A stretch of DNA of 64,000 bases, from contig NZ_JAAEAH010000016.1 in NCBI RefSeq assembly GCF_010998615.1, positions 1 through 64,000 on the forward strand. The letters run 5' to 3'. The position numbers and the translations under genes are program-made. Source of the stretch: Myxococcus sp. CA023 (lineage in GTDB: Bacteria; Myxococcota; Myxococcia; Myxococcales; Myxococcaceae). This document shows, piece by piece, positions 42,979 through 53,269 of this stretch (position 1 is its first letter; every line of letters starts with the position of its first letter). The notes beneath the pieces were generated by a model. That model made no database searches. It was not told the DNA's origin and was given only the letters and a program-made list of their open reading frames with translations.

Positions 42979-43167
42979 TCAGTGCCGGGCCTGGGCATGG
43001 CCTCCCGTGAGGACGTCGCACATGTGGCGGAAGGCCTTCACGCCGTCCTTCATGGCGCCCACCGCACCCTGCGCGAGGACGGTGGCCTGCACGCAGACCA
43101 GCCGCAGCCGGCGCGGCGCGGGCGTGTGAGGCGAAGTCGCAGGACGGATGAGCGAAGCGATGTTCAT
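42979..43167 (-). CDS. Small hypothetical protein, 62 aa
   Basis: ATG 43167 follows GGAG at 7-nt spacing. The protein begins MNIASLIRPATSPHTPAPRR, is basic at the N-terminus and has an amphipathic helix (VLAQGAVGAMKDGVKAFRHM) with two Cys. No recognised family. The hairpin between it and Rsm22 supports a gene end here. Possibly a small regulator or membrane-associated peptide. Confidence 0.45.
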   Translation of the reverse strand: MNIASLIRPATSPHTPAPRRLRLVCVQATVLAQGAVGAMKDGVKAFRHMCDVLTGGHAQARH

Positions 43168-43361
43168 GGCGTGCTCCGTGGGGTGTGGGAGACAACCGGC
43201 AGTCTCCACCCCGTCCGCGAAGCCCCCGTTGCGGCGCGGTGAACTCGCCGTCACATCGTCCGTGGCCTGCCTGACAGAGCGCCCTCCGGGCAGGAAGTCC
43301 GCCGCACATTCCGGCCCCCCTGCCACCGGTGGACGGAAGGCCCACGGCGGGGCCCTGTTAG

Positions 43362-44366
<1,005 letters not shown>

Positions 44367-44373
44367 CGCCTGC

Positions 44374-45210
44374 TCACTTCAGCGCCGGAACCGCCGCTGT
44401 GTCGCGCTCCGAGTCCACGCGGCGGAAATAGAGGATGACCCACAGGCCCACCAGCGCGGCCACCGTCACCATGGCTTCGCCCGCGAACGCCCCTGCCTGC
44501 TTTCCCCACGCCGCGGTGGCCTGCTTCCCCACCACCACCGTCAGCGCGTTGAAGAAGGCGTGGGCGCCCACCGCGAGCCAGTACCACTTCACCTCGCCGC
44601 GGATGAAGCGCTGGAGCACCACCACCGACAGCGCGATGTGCACCACCATGGAGCCCAGCCGCTCGTAGGCCCCCAGCAGCGGCATCCACCAGTCCAGCGC
44701 GGCGATGGTGGCCTTGGCTTCCACCACCTGCGCCACCTGTTCCGGCTTCAGCGGCAAGGTGGAGGGGTCCAACACTGACAGGGCGATGACGTTGACGAGC
44801 CCCAGCGCCGCCAGCCCGCCCACCAGCAGCGCCGACTCCAGGCCACCGTGGCCCACGCCGAAGCCCACCGCGTCGCGCCAACGGCGGAAGTCCTTCAGCG
44901 GCTTGCGGAAGGTCCACAGCCGCGCCGTCTCCTCGAAGAGGCCCGCGGTGAGGGACAGCACGGCAATCCAGACGCCCAGAAGCACCGAGGACGTCTTCAG
45001 CGCGTCGCGCATGAAGTACTGCGCCACCTGCACCATGGGCAGCCGGGTGAGCAACTGCGACAGCGCGAACGCCGCCGCGCCCCAGCCCACCACCTTCCAG
45101 GCCACGCCCAGCCGCCGGCGTGCCCACAGCACCATGCCCACCGGCATCAGCACGTCGAAGGCGATGGCCACCGCGTAGCTGGCGACCAGCCTCGTATCCA
45201 CAGCGTCCAC
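44374..45210 (-). CDS. YhfC/PrsW-like intramembrane metalloprotease
   Basis: 278 aa from GTG 45210 behind GGAGGGGAGA. Seven to eight membrane segments. Active-site motifs of the YhfC/CPBP-PrsW clan are visible: LFEETARL (two Glu), GVGHGGLESAL (His/Glu) and VGAHAFFNALTV. Such enzymes cut membrane proteins or process prenylated or signalling peptides; the substrate is unknown. Not co-operonic with its neighbours. Confidence 0.8.
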   Translation of the reverse strand: MDAVDTRLVASYAVAIAFDVLMPVGMVLWARRRLGVAWKVVGWGAAAFALSQLLTRLPMVQVAQYFMRDALKTSSVLLGVWIAVLSLTAGLFEETARLWTFRKPLKDFRRWRDAVGFGVGHGGLESALLVGGLAALGLVNVIALSVLDPSTLPLKPEQVAQVVEAKATIAALDWWMPLLGAYERLGSMVVHIALSVVVLQRFIRGEVKWYWLAVGAHAFFNALTVVVGKQATAAWGKQAGAFAGEAMVTVAALVGLWVILYFRRVDSERDTAAVPALK

Positions 45211-45423
45211 GCGGTCTCTCCCCTCCAGGAAGCACAGGTTCCTGACGCCCAGCATCGAGGACACCAGCGAAGCGCCGCCCGAATCCAGGGGAAAGCGCCG
45301 GCATCCAAGACTCAATTGACACCTCCCCCTGGAGCGTCCCGGCGCGAGGGGGGCGGTCACTGGATGACAGCGGCCGCCACCTGTTCCTGGCTCAGCGGCA
45401 GCTTTCCTACATGCAATCGATTG

Positions 45424-48400
45424 TCATCCGCGACAGTGCCCCAGCTCGGTCCGCGCGTCCGCCGTCTCCTGGACATAGGCCTTGCGCCACACGGACAGCT
45501 CCTCCCAGGCGCGGCGGGCCTCTCCGCAGGCCTCCTCCACCGCGCCCGTCAACCGAAGCGCCCGCGCGAGCCGGCGGCGCAGCCTGGGAACGCGGGCGGA
45601 GACCACCTGCCGGGCGGTGAGGTCCGCCAGCGCGGTCCGAAGTGGCGCCAGGGCCTCGGCGGGCTGACCTCGCGCGAGTTGGACGTCCCCCAGCAGCAGC
45701 AGCGCCTCGATGCGCTCGGACGACGACGGCCCCAGGTCCCGCTCCATGGCCACGAGCGCCTGGGCCACGTGACGGTGGGCCTCGCCCACCTGCCCTAGAA
45801 AGAGGAGGGCATCCGCCAGGTAGCGCAGTCCCGAGCCATCCATCTCTCCCTTGTCGGCCAGGGGCCGCTGGAGCGAGACGCCGCGAGCGTGAAAGCCGCG
45901 GGCCTCGTCCGGACGCCCCAGGAGACGCAACAGCCGGCCCACCTCGTGCGCATCCAGCGCCACCTCCGGGTGGGTGGCGCCATAGGCACGCTCGCGATGC
46001 GCCAGGAGTCCTCGGGCATACTCCAGCTCCGGCAAACGCTCGCCCTGCTCGCCCAGCACCCCCAGCCGATTCGACTTCACCCCTATCAACACCGGGCTGT
46101 CGGCGGCCACGCTCTTGAGCGCCACGGCCCAGCTCTCCTCCGCGGCCTCCCGCGCCTGGGCCGCATGCCCCCACTCGACGTAGACAAGGGTCAGGTTGGA
46201 CAAGGTCCGGGCCACCGACAGGTTCTCCTCCCCCAGCGTCTGGCGAAGGATGCCCAGCGCCCGCTTGAGGACGGCCTCGGCGCTCGATAGCTCCCCCAGG
46301 AGGGCCAACGTGCCCCCCAGGTTCGACAGGGCCCGTCCCGTGTCCCGGTGCGCCACCCCGAAGTGCTTCTCATGGACGCGCAGCGCTTCCTCCTGCCAAC
46401 GCTTCGCCTCCAGCAACCGTCCCTGTTGCCGGGCAAGCAATCCCAGCCGGCCGCTCAGCTCCGCGCGCGCGAACGTCTCGCCCCGGGCGCTGGCGGTTTC
46501 CAGCGAGGCCCGTAGCAGCGACTCGGCCTCCGAAAAGCGGCCCTCCTGCTCCAGGAGCTCCGCCTGCACCTGGTCCAGCAGGGTGTCCAGCTCGGCGTCT
46601 CGCAGCGTCTCCGCCAGGGCCCGGGCGCGATGGAGGAAGGGCCACGCCTCCTGGGGCCGTCCCATTCCGTACCCATGCAGCCAGGCCTGGAAGTGCAGCA
46701 CCCGCGCGAGCACGCCCAGATGCCGCCCTGCCTCGGCCGCCAGAGAGCCCTGGACCAGGGACTCGCGCGCGTCCTCGAATGCCCCCGCGTCCTCCTGCAA
46801 TCGCGAGCAGAGAAGATGCGCCTCGGCTTCCAGCGGCCGATGATGGGTGGCGAGCGCGCGCTCCCGGGCGGCAAGCGCGATTCGCAGCGCCTCGGGGGTA
46901 TGCCCCGCGAGCCTCTCCGCGTTCGCCCGCGCGAGCTCCGCGCGCACCGCATCCACTTCCGCACGCGCCTTCGGGTCCTCCGGGGGAGACACGGCCTCCT
47001 GCAACGTGCGCACGTCCGCGCACCCGCCCACGCCTCCGAGCGAGGCCCCCAGCCCGAAGCCCCGCTCCACCGTCCGCGCGTCCGCGCCCTGGAGCGCCAC
47101 CGTCAGCCGCGACAGCTCTCCCAGCCGTTGGTCCAGGCACGTCATCCGCAGCCCCAGCGCCGCTTCCGACTGCTCGCCGAAGACACGCGTCGCCTCGCAC
47201 GCGGACTGATGCGCGCGCGTCCAGTCCTGCGTCCACTGCTCCAGCGTGGAGGCCACGGCCTGGAACGAGGCCTCGGCCGCGTGGGCCCCCGTCCCCAGGA
47301 AGGCCTGACGCGTGGACTCACGCACGGACGCGTCCCAGATGCCCTCGAGGTGCCGCTCACTGCCCTGGCAGGCTTCGCTCGGCGCCGCCGCGGAAGGCCC
47401 CAGCACGAGGAACCCCAGGCCCACCAGTCCTCCCGCGAGCAGCGCCGTGGCCGCGCTGCGCTTCCAGGCCCCCACCTCCCGCGCGAGGCGGGCTCGCAGC
47501 ACCTGCATGGACTCGAAGCGCCGCGACGGGTCCACGGAGAGGCCTCGCCGCACCACGGCCTTGAGCCACGAGGGCACGCCCCGCTGCTCCGGACGCACCT
47601 CCTGGCGCTGCATGGACGCCAGGAGCTCCTCGCGCGTGGCACCCGCGAAGGGCCGCTGCCCGTTGAGCGCCTCGTAGAGCGCGACGCAGAAGGCGAACTG
47701 GTCCGAACGGGCATCCCCCCGCTCTCCGCGAAGCTGCTCTGGCGCGCCATAGGCGGGCGTCCCCAGGAATGCGCCGGTGACGGTGAGCGGCGCCTCACCG
47801 GAGTCGATGGCCGCATCCTCCCGAGGAGGCCCCAGTCCCACCGCGGCGTTGGCCAGGCCAAAGTCGGTGATGCGCACCTGACCGTCGCGCGTCAGCAGAA
47901 CGTTGTCGGGCTTGAAGTCGCGGTGGCTGATGCCCAGCGCGTGCGTGGCCGCGAGCCCATCCGCCGCCTGGGTAAAGCGCGCCAGGATTTCCCGGCGCGT
48001 GCGCGGCTTCTCCGCCAGCCACCGCCGGAGCGTGCCGCCCTCGACGAGTTCCATCACCAGGAAGAGCTGTCCCTGGAACTCGCCCACGTCATGCAACTGG
48101 GCGACATGGGGATGCGACAGGCGGGCCATCGTGCGGGCCTCGCGCTCCAATCGCTGACGCGCCTGGGCCAGCGAGTCCTCCCCGAGCCTCGCGAGGTTCA
48201 GCAGCTTCAGCGCCACCTTGCGGTCCAGCTCCGGGTCATAGGCGGCATGGACGCGCCCCATGCCACCTTCGCCGAGCAGCCCGAGCACCACGTACCGTCC
48301 CACCCGCGCACCGGAGACGAGCAGCCCCGTATCGACCAACGGGGGAGGATTCTCCAGCCCCCCCAGCGCGGCGAGCACGCTCCGGCACTCCGAGCAGCCG

Positions 48401-48489
48401 GAGACATGCTGGCGCACCGTCGTCATGCCCTCGGGGTCCAACGCGCCGTTCGCGAACCCCGACAGCGCGTTCTCATCCGGGCAGCTCAT
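45424..48489 (-). CDS. Ser/Thr kinase with N-terminal zinc-finger and C-terminal TPRs
   Basis: 1021 aa. Residues 1-45 form an anti-sigma-type zinc finger: Cys3, His28, Cys32, Cys35 in HVSGCSEC. The kinase domain spans about 65-335 with glycine loop GEGGMG, Lys95, HRD 189-191 (SHRDFKPDN), DFG 209-211 and AYGAPEQ. A membrane helix at 346-366 is followed by about 650 residues of TPR-like helices. Its start overlaps the sigma-factor stop (ATGA). The zinc finger probably grips the sigma factor, linking kinase signalling to transcription. Outer TPR region may sense a ligand or partner. Confidence 0.9.
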   Translation of the reverse strand: MSCPDENALSGFANGALDPEGMTTVRQHVSGCSECRSVLAALGGLENPPPLVDTGLLVSGARVGRYVVLGLLGEGGMGRVHAAYDPELDRKVALKLLNLARLGEDSLAQARQRLEREARTMARLSHPHVAQLHDVGEFQGQLFLVMELVEGGTLRRWLAEKPRTRREILARFTQAADGLAATHALGISHRDFKPDNVLLTRDGQVRITDFGLANAAVGLGPPREDAAIDSGEAPLTVTGAFLGTPAYGAPEQLRGERGDARSDQFAFCVALYEALNGQRPFAGATREELLASMQRQEVRPEQRGVPSWLKAVVRRGLSVDPSRRFESMQVLRARLAREVGAWKRSAATALLAGGLVGLGFLVLGPSAAAPSEACQGSERHLEGIWDASVRESTRQAFLGTGAHAAEASFQAVASTLEQWTQDWTRAHQSACEATRVFGEQSEAALGLRMTCLDQRLGELSRLTVALQGADARTVERGFGLGASLGGVGGCADVRTLQEAVSPPEDPKARAEVDAVRAELARANAERLAGHTPEALRIALAARERALATHHRPLEAEAHLLCSRLQEDAGAFEDARESLVQGSLAAEAGRHLGVLARVLHFQAWLHGYGMGRPQEAWPFLHRARALAETLRDAELDTLLDQVQAELLEQEGRFSEAESLLRASLETASARGETFARAELSGRLGLLARQQGRLLEAKRWQEEALRVHEKHFGVAHRDTGRALSNLGGTLALLGELSSAEAVLKRALGILRQTLGEENLSVARTLSNLTLVYVEWGHAAQAREAAEESWAVALKSVAADSPVLIGVKSNRLGVLGEQGERLPELEYARGLLAHRERAYGATHPEVALDAHEVGRLLRLLGRPDEARGFHARGVSLQRPLADKGEMDGSGLRYLADALLFLGQVGEAHRHVAQALVAMERDLGPSSSERIEALLLLGDVQLARGQPAEALAPLRTALADLTARQVVSARVPRLRRRLARALRLTGAVEEACGEARRAWEELSVWRKAYVQETADARTELGHCRG

Positions 48490-49400
48490 TCACGCCCCTC
48501 CAGAAGGCCCGAGAGGCTCAAGTCCAACCGTCCATGGATGGCGCGCATCACGCTGTCCACTTCCGGCTCGGGCAACGACAGGCGTTCAGCGAGCGCGCGC
48601 CGCGTCCGCTTCTCCAGCAGCGACTGCACCGCGGTGAGCCGGCGTGAGAGGGTGGACTTGTGCAGGTCGAACAGGGCGCCCATGCGCTCCAGGGAGAGGC
48701 GCTCGACGAAGTGCAGCCGCAACAACTCCCGGTCCTCATCGTCCAGCGAGGCCACCGCCCGGACGAAGGCCGCACGCACATGCCCCCGGGCCTCCTCCCG
48801 CACGAAGCCCAGCTCCAGGCCGCCCGGCGCGGGGTGTGCAGCGAGCACCTCGGCCTCGACGTGGGACTCTTCTCCCAGTGCCTTGCGCATCCGCAGCGCG
48901 AGCCGCGTCGCGGAGATGCTCACCCAGTGCAGCAGCGGGCCCGTGCCCGCGTACCCGAGCAACCGGGAGGGAGCCTCCGCGCGAGGCATCAGGAGGTTGG
49001 CCCGGAGCGCTTGCAACACCTCGTCCGTGAACACCGGCGAGGGGTGGATGCGCGCCAGGGGGACGCGCAACTTGAGGAGGACCTCCTGCTCCAGGAGCGT
49101 ACGAGCCGCTGGCAGTCCCTGCGCGCAGGCGAGCGCGAGCGCGAGGTCCCTGGCATGCAGTCGCTCCAGCGCGAGCACCGGGTCCACCGCTCGCGAGAGC
49201 AGCGCCCCCAGGTGTTGGGCGAAGGCCTTGGACTCGGGCGCGGCGGCGTGGAGGGTCGTGGCCAGGGAGACGGCGCGGTCCACGGCCTCCCTGGCACTCG
49301 GCGCTTCACGGAGGCGAGCGGAGGACGGCTCGCCGGCGGACTGCAACACCCACTCGAAGAACTCCGCGTTCGCCCCATGCATCCCAAGCGCTCCTGACAT
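48486..49400 (-). CDS. Sigma-70 family factor (Myxococcales-type, ECF-like)
   Basis: 304 aa from ATG 49400 (GTG 49403 also possible). The helical N-terminal half resembles region 2 (LLGYAGTGPLLHWVSISATR); region 4 is shown by SLDDEDRELLRLHFVERLSL and FDLHKSTLSRRLTAVQSLL. It resembles the Myxococcales-specific family of sigma-70 factors. Coupled (ATGA) to a Ser/Thr kinase with an anti-sigma-like zinc finger, so the pair is probably a signal-to-transcription module. Target promoters unknown. Confidence 0.88.
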   Translation of the reverse strand: MSGALGMHGANAEFFEWVLQSAGEPSSARLREAPSAREAVDRAVSLATTLHAAAPESKAFAQHLGALLSRAVDPVLALERLHARDLALALACAQGLPAARTLLEQEVLLKLRVPLARIHPSPVFTDEVLQALRANLLMPRAEAPSRLLGYAGTGPLLHWVSISATRLALRMRKALGEESHVEAEVLAAHPAPGGLELGFVREEARGHVRAAFVRAVASLDDEDRELLRLHFVERLSLERMGALFDLHKSTLSRRLTAVQSLLEKRTRRALAERLSLPEPEVDSVMRAIHGRLDLSLSGLLEGRE

Positions 49401-49462
49401 CACGCTGACGATACATCAAGCCCCCGATTCAACGAGACCAGGGCCCCGGAGCCACCGGGTGC

Positions 49463-50863
49463 TCAAACCTTCCGCGCGCTCAGTGCCTCGGCCAGCTCCG
49501 CGTAGAGGTGGATGGCGCTGCGGATGGACTTCTCCCAGTCGCCCAGGTGCAGGCTTTCATTCTCCGAATGCGCATATGTGTACGGATCCTCCACGCCGAT
49601 GAGCAGCGCGGGCACGCCGCCCAGCTCCTTCGCAAAGGGCTCCACGAAGGGAATGGAGGCGCCGCAGCCAATGGCGACCGCCTTCGTGCCGTAGCCCTTC
49701 TCCAGCGCACGGAAGGCCGCCTGGAACGCGGGGTGGGACGGGTCCGTGTACCACCAACCGGACGCACCCTCTGTGTCGAAGTGGACCTCCAACCCCCACG
49801 GGCACACCTTGCGCAGGTGCTCCTTCAGGCGCTGCTCCACGTCGCGCGCCTCCAGGTCCGGGACGATGCGGATGCCCACCCGCGCCCAGGCCGAATCACA
49901 GATGATGTTGCGCGCGTCCTTGCGGCTGCTGGCCTGGATGGCATTGATGGCGATGCTCGGCTGACGCCAGTTCATCTCCCACGGATGCGCCCCGCCTCCC
50001 AGCACCTGCGCACCCGGCAGCAGGCCCGACTGCGCGCGGAAGTGCGCCTCGTCTCCGGGCAGGGACTGGATGCTCTGGCGCTCCGCGTCCGTCAGCGGCT
50101 TCACGCGCTCGCGAATGCCCTCAATGGCGATGGAGCCATCCGCGTGCGTCAGCGTGGCCAGCATCCGGCACAGCGCCATGACGGGGTCCGGCACCGGCCC
50201 GCCCCACATGCCCGAGTGCACCGCCTGCCGCAGCGCCCGCACCTCCACGTCCACCGTGACGAGCCCGCGCAGCGCGGTGGTGATGGACGGCAGGCCAGTG
50301 TCGAAGTTGGACGTGTCGGTGAGGACGATGGCATCCGCCTTCAGGAGCGCCGCGTGCTCCTGGAGGAAGGCGCCCAGGAAGTTGCTGCCAATCTCCTCCT
50401 CGCCCTCGATGATGACCTTCACGTTGAGCGGCAACGCTCCCGCGCCCTTCAGCCACGACTCCACCGCGGACGTGTGCACGACGATGCCCGCCTTGTCGTC
50501 CGCCGAGCCGCGGCCGTACAGCCGGCCGTCGCGCTCCACCGGCTCGAACGGAGGGCTCTTCCACGCGGCCTCGTCACCCACGGGCTGCACGTCATGGTGA
50601 GCGTAGAGCAGCAGCGTGGGCTTGCCCGGCGCCTTGAGCACCTCGCCATAGACGTAGGGGTGCGTGCCCTCGATTTCGAGTAGCTGAACGTTTTCAAAAC
50701 CACGGTCTTTCAACAGCAGTGCAGTCGCTTCCGCGCTGCGTCGTACCTGCGTCGCATCGAAGCCAGGAAATGAGACACTGGGAATCCGGACGAGGGACTT
50801 GAGGTCCTCCAGGTACGTCTGCTTCTTCGACTCGAAGTGCGAGAGAGCGTTGTCAGTGGACAT
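49463..50863 (-). CDS. M20 family dipeptidase
   Basis: 466 aa from ATG 50863. Metal ligands in [19 protein letters not shown] (Asp bridge), IEGEEEIGS and TDTSNFD, with late HSENESL (His). The dimerisation lid insert is present. Family M20 (carnosinase/PepV-like) hydrolyses dipeptides with two zinc ions in the cytoplasm. Normal length. Stands alone; 82-nt divergent spacer to the CheY-like gene. Confidence 0.93.
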   Translation of the reverse strand: MSTDNALSHFESKKQTYLEDLKSLVRIPSVSFPGFDATQVRRSAEATALLLKDRGFENVQLLEIEGTHPYVYGEVLKAPGKPTLLLYAHHDVQPVGDEAAWKSPPFEPVERDGRLYGRGSADDKAGIVVHTSAVESWLKGAGALPLNVKVIIEGEEEIGSNFLGAFLQEHAALLKADAIVLTDTSNFDTGLPSITTALRGLVTVDVEVRALRQAVHSGMWGGPVPDPVMALCRMLATLTHADGSIAIEGIRERVKPLTDAERQSIQSLPGDEAHFRAQSGLLPGAQVLGGGAHPWEMNWRQPSIAINAIQASSRKDARNIICDSAWARVGIRIVPDLEARDVEQRLKEHLRKVCPWGLEVHFDTEGASGWWYTDPSHPAFQAAFRALEKGYGTKAVAIGCGASIPFVEPFAKELGGVPALLIGVEDPYTYAHSENESLHLGDWEKSIRSAIHLYAELAEALSARKV

Positions 50864-50945
50864 GCGCACCCCTTAACCCAAAAAGGCGAGCAGGCGTGCC
50901 ATGTCCCCGCGCGGATGTTGCGCGGTCCAAGTATCATCCAGGGCC

Positions 50946-51320
50946 ATGTCCGACACCCCGACCCTGCTGCTCGTCGATGACGACAGTTTCGTGCGCCGTA
51001 TCCTCAAGGACGTCATCGCCGACACGGGCATCGAGCTGCGGCTGCTCGAGGCCGCGGACGGCGAGGAAGGCCTGGCCGTGGCCGCGCGGGAGAAGCCCGC
51101 GGTGATGTTCCTGGACCTGTTCATGCCGAAGAAGAGTGGACTGGAGGTCCTGGGCGCCATCAAGACGGTGTCGCCCACCACGCGCGTGTTGGTCATCAGC
51201 AGCATGGACGCGGAGCCCGTCGTGGAGCAGGCCATGGCGGCGGGCGCCGTGGGCTTCGTGGGCAAGCCCTTCCATCCGCTCGAGATCGCCTCGGCCGTGC
51301 GCCAGGCGCTGGCTCACTGA
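50946..51320 (+). CDS. Single-domain response regulator (CheY-like)
   Basis: 124 aa from ATG 50946. Receiver residues: LLLVDDDSF (acidic pocket), phospho-Asp in VMFLDLFMPK, Thr/Ser in VLVISSMD, and Lys in FVGKPFHP. No output domain. It precedes a GYF/J-like/vWA protein by 16 nt, probably in one transcript, so its phosphorylation may control that protein. Confidence 0.9.
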   Translation: MSDTPTLLLVDDDSFVRRILKDVIADTGIELRLLEAADGEEGLAVAAREKPAVMFLDLFMPKKSGLEVLGAIKTVSPTTRVLVISSMDAEPVVEQAMAAGAVGFVGKPFHPLEIASAVRQALAH

Positions 51321-51336
51321 CCCCCGGGGTGTCTGC

Positions 51337-53109
51337 GTGTCGTCTTCTGCTGTCGGTTACTGGGTCGCGGACAATCTCGGACGTGTGCTGGGGCCCCTGG
51401 CGCTCCAGGCCCTCCGGGACCTGATTTCCTCCGGACGCTTGAAGGCCGCGGTGCGCGCCTCGCGGGATGGGACGAACTGGGTCGCCCTGCCGGAGCTGCC
51501 CGAGCTGAGCGATTTGTTCGCCAGCGCGCGGCCCTCGCCCTCCCTGGAACTGCAGCAAGCCGAGCGCCTGCGCGCGCAGATGCGCGCCATGCAGAGCCTG
51601 CCGGCCCACGAAGTCTTTGGCCTCAAGCCCACCGCCAACCTGGACGAGCTGCGTCTGGCCTACTTCCGCATGGCCAAGCGCTTCACGCCGGACCACGTGT
51701 CCCCGGACACGCATCCGGAGCTGAAGAAGGTGTCGGCGGAGATCTTCGACTTCCTGTCGCGCCGCATGCGCGACGCGGAGGCCACCTGGACGCAGGCGGC
51801 GCAGGCGCCCCGCCCTCCGCCGCCCGTCGTGCCCGCCACGGTGGGCTCGCTGACGCTGACGAGCCGGCTGTCCCATCCGTACGTCCCCGCGGGCACCTCC
51901 GAGGTGTTCGCCACCTTCGACCTGTCGGGCGCGCAGGTGCCGGGGGCACAGCGAAGCCCTGTCAATCTGGCGCTCGTCATCGACCGTTCGGGCTCGATGA
52001 GCGGCTACAAGCTGGCCCAGGCCAAGCAGGCGGCGCGGCACCTCATCGGGCTGCTGAATGACCAGGACCGGCTGGCCATCATCCACTATGGCTCGGACGT
52101 GAAGAGCCTGCCGTCCCTGGAGGCCACGGCCGCCAACCGCGAGCGGATGTTCCAGTACGTGGACGGCATCTGGGACGAAGGCGGCACCAACATCGGCGCG
52201 GGCCTGTCCGCCGGGCGCTACCAACTGTCCACCGCGCAGCGGACCTACGGCGTCAACCGCCTCATCCTCATGAGTGACGGCCAGCCCACCGAGGGCCTCA
52301 CCGCCAACGAGGAGCTGACGCGGATGGCGCGGGAGCTGCGCGCCACCGGCCTCACCCTGAGCGCCATTGGCGTGGGCACCGACTTCAACGAGGACCTGAT
52401 GCAGGCCTTCGCCGAGTACGGCGCCGGTGCCTACGGCTTCCTGGAGGACGCCGCCCAGCTCTCCACCCTCTTCCAGAAGGACCTGCAGCAGGCCGGGACG
52501 ACGGTGGCGCGCGGCGTGACGATGACCTTCACCCTGCCCCCCGGCACGTCACTGGGCGAGGTGCTGGGCTACCGCGCCAGCCAGTCCGGCAATCAGGTGC
52601 ACGTGTCGCTGCCCGACTTCTCCGCGGGCCAGTTGGAGCGCGTGGTGGTCCGACTCAACGTCACCGGGGATACGGTGGGGCGGACGGCGCGCGTGTTGGA
52701 CCTGAAGCTGGCGTACACTGACCTCATCCGCGACGCAGAGGTGGCCAACGAAGCCTCGCTGTCCGCGGTGGTGACCAACCGGCACGAGGAGGTGCTCGCC
52801 CGCCAGGACCGCGAGGCCACCGTCTACGCCGCCCGGGCGCGCAGCGCCGTCAACATGCAGAAGGCGGCCGAGGCCCTGAGCGAGGGCCGCAAGGACGAGG
52901 CGAAGCTCTACCTGCAGCGCAACCAGGCGCTCTTCGACGAAGCCAGCGCGGTGTCCGGCAGCGCCGCGGTGGCGGCGGACCAGGCCGAGCAGCGGGCGGT
53001 GATGGACGAGTACGACAGCGCGGAGGGCGAAGAGGCCCGGCGCTCGCTCGTGAAGAAGAGCAAGGTGAAGGCGCTCAAGAGCTTCGGCAAGCTCGGCTCC
53101 ACGTACTGA
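51337..53109 (+). CDS. GYF_2 / degenerate J-domain / vWA fusion protein
   Basis: 590 aa from GTG 51337. N-terminal GYF_2-type domain: VGYWVADNLGRVLGPLALQA. A J-like helical region follows (HEVFGLKPTANLDELRLAYF, AKRFTPDHV), with the HPD motif changed to TPD. The vWA domain begins LVIDRSGSMSG, an intact MIDAS near residues 213-222, with LILMSDGQPTEG. A C-terminal strand-rich domain and helical end follow. No signal peptide or membrane helix: likely cytoplasmic protein assembly or chaperone-like scaffold downstream of the CheY-like protein. Confidence 0.8.
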   Translation: MSSSAVGYWVADNLGRVLGPLALQALRDLISSGRLKAAVRASRDGTNWVALPELPELSDLFASARPSPSLELQQAERLRAQMRAMQSLPAHEVFGLKPTANLDELRLAYFRMAKRFTPDHVSPDTHPELKKVSAEIFDFLSRRMRDAEATWTQAAQAPRPPPPVVPATVGSLTLTSRLSHPYVPAGTSEVFATFDLSGAQVPGAQRSPVNLALVIDRSGSMSGYKLAQAKQAARHLIGLLNDQDRLAIIHYGSDVKSLPSLEATAANRERMFQYVDGIWDEGGTNIGAGLSAGRYQLSTAQRTYGVNRLILMSDGQPTEGLTANEELTRMARELRATGLTLSAIGVGTDFNEDLMQAFAEYGAGAYGFLEDAAQLSTLFQKDLQQAGTTVARGVTMTFTLPPGTSLGEVLGYRASQSGNQVHVSLPDFSAGQLERVVVRLNVTGDTVGRTARVLDLKLAYTDLIRDAEVANEASLSAVVTNRHEEVLARQDREATVYAARARSAVNMQKAAEALSEGRKDEAKLYLQRNQALFDEASAVSGSAAVAADQAEQRAVMDEYDSAEGEEARRSLVKKSKVKALKSFGKLGSTY

Positions 53110-53269
53110 GAGTCGCCCCGTACATCACCCAGACGCCCCGCCGCACTGCGTCGTGTTTACGATTGTGTGCAGGTGGGGCGTGAAGTTTCAGGAATGGGCC
53201 CACACAGGAGGCGTTCAGCCTTAAGCTGCGGCACCTCAAACCAACCTGTTTCCGAGTGGAGCCCCCCTC

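Noticed and set aside
46630-49602. Nearly 1000-codon plus-strand open frame opposite the kinase and sigma genes
   Set aside because: Composition is Arg/Pro/His-rich shadow, crosses two clearly real genes, no recognisable domain.
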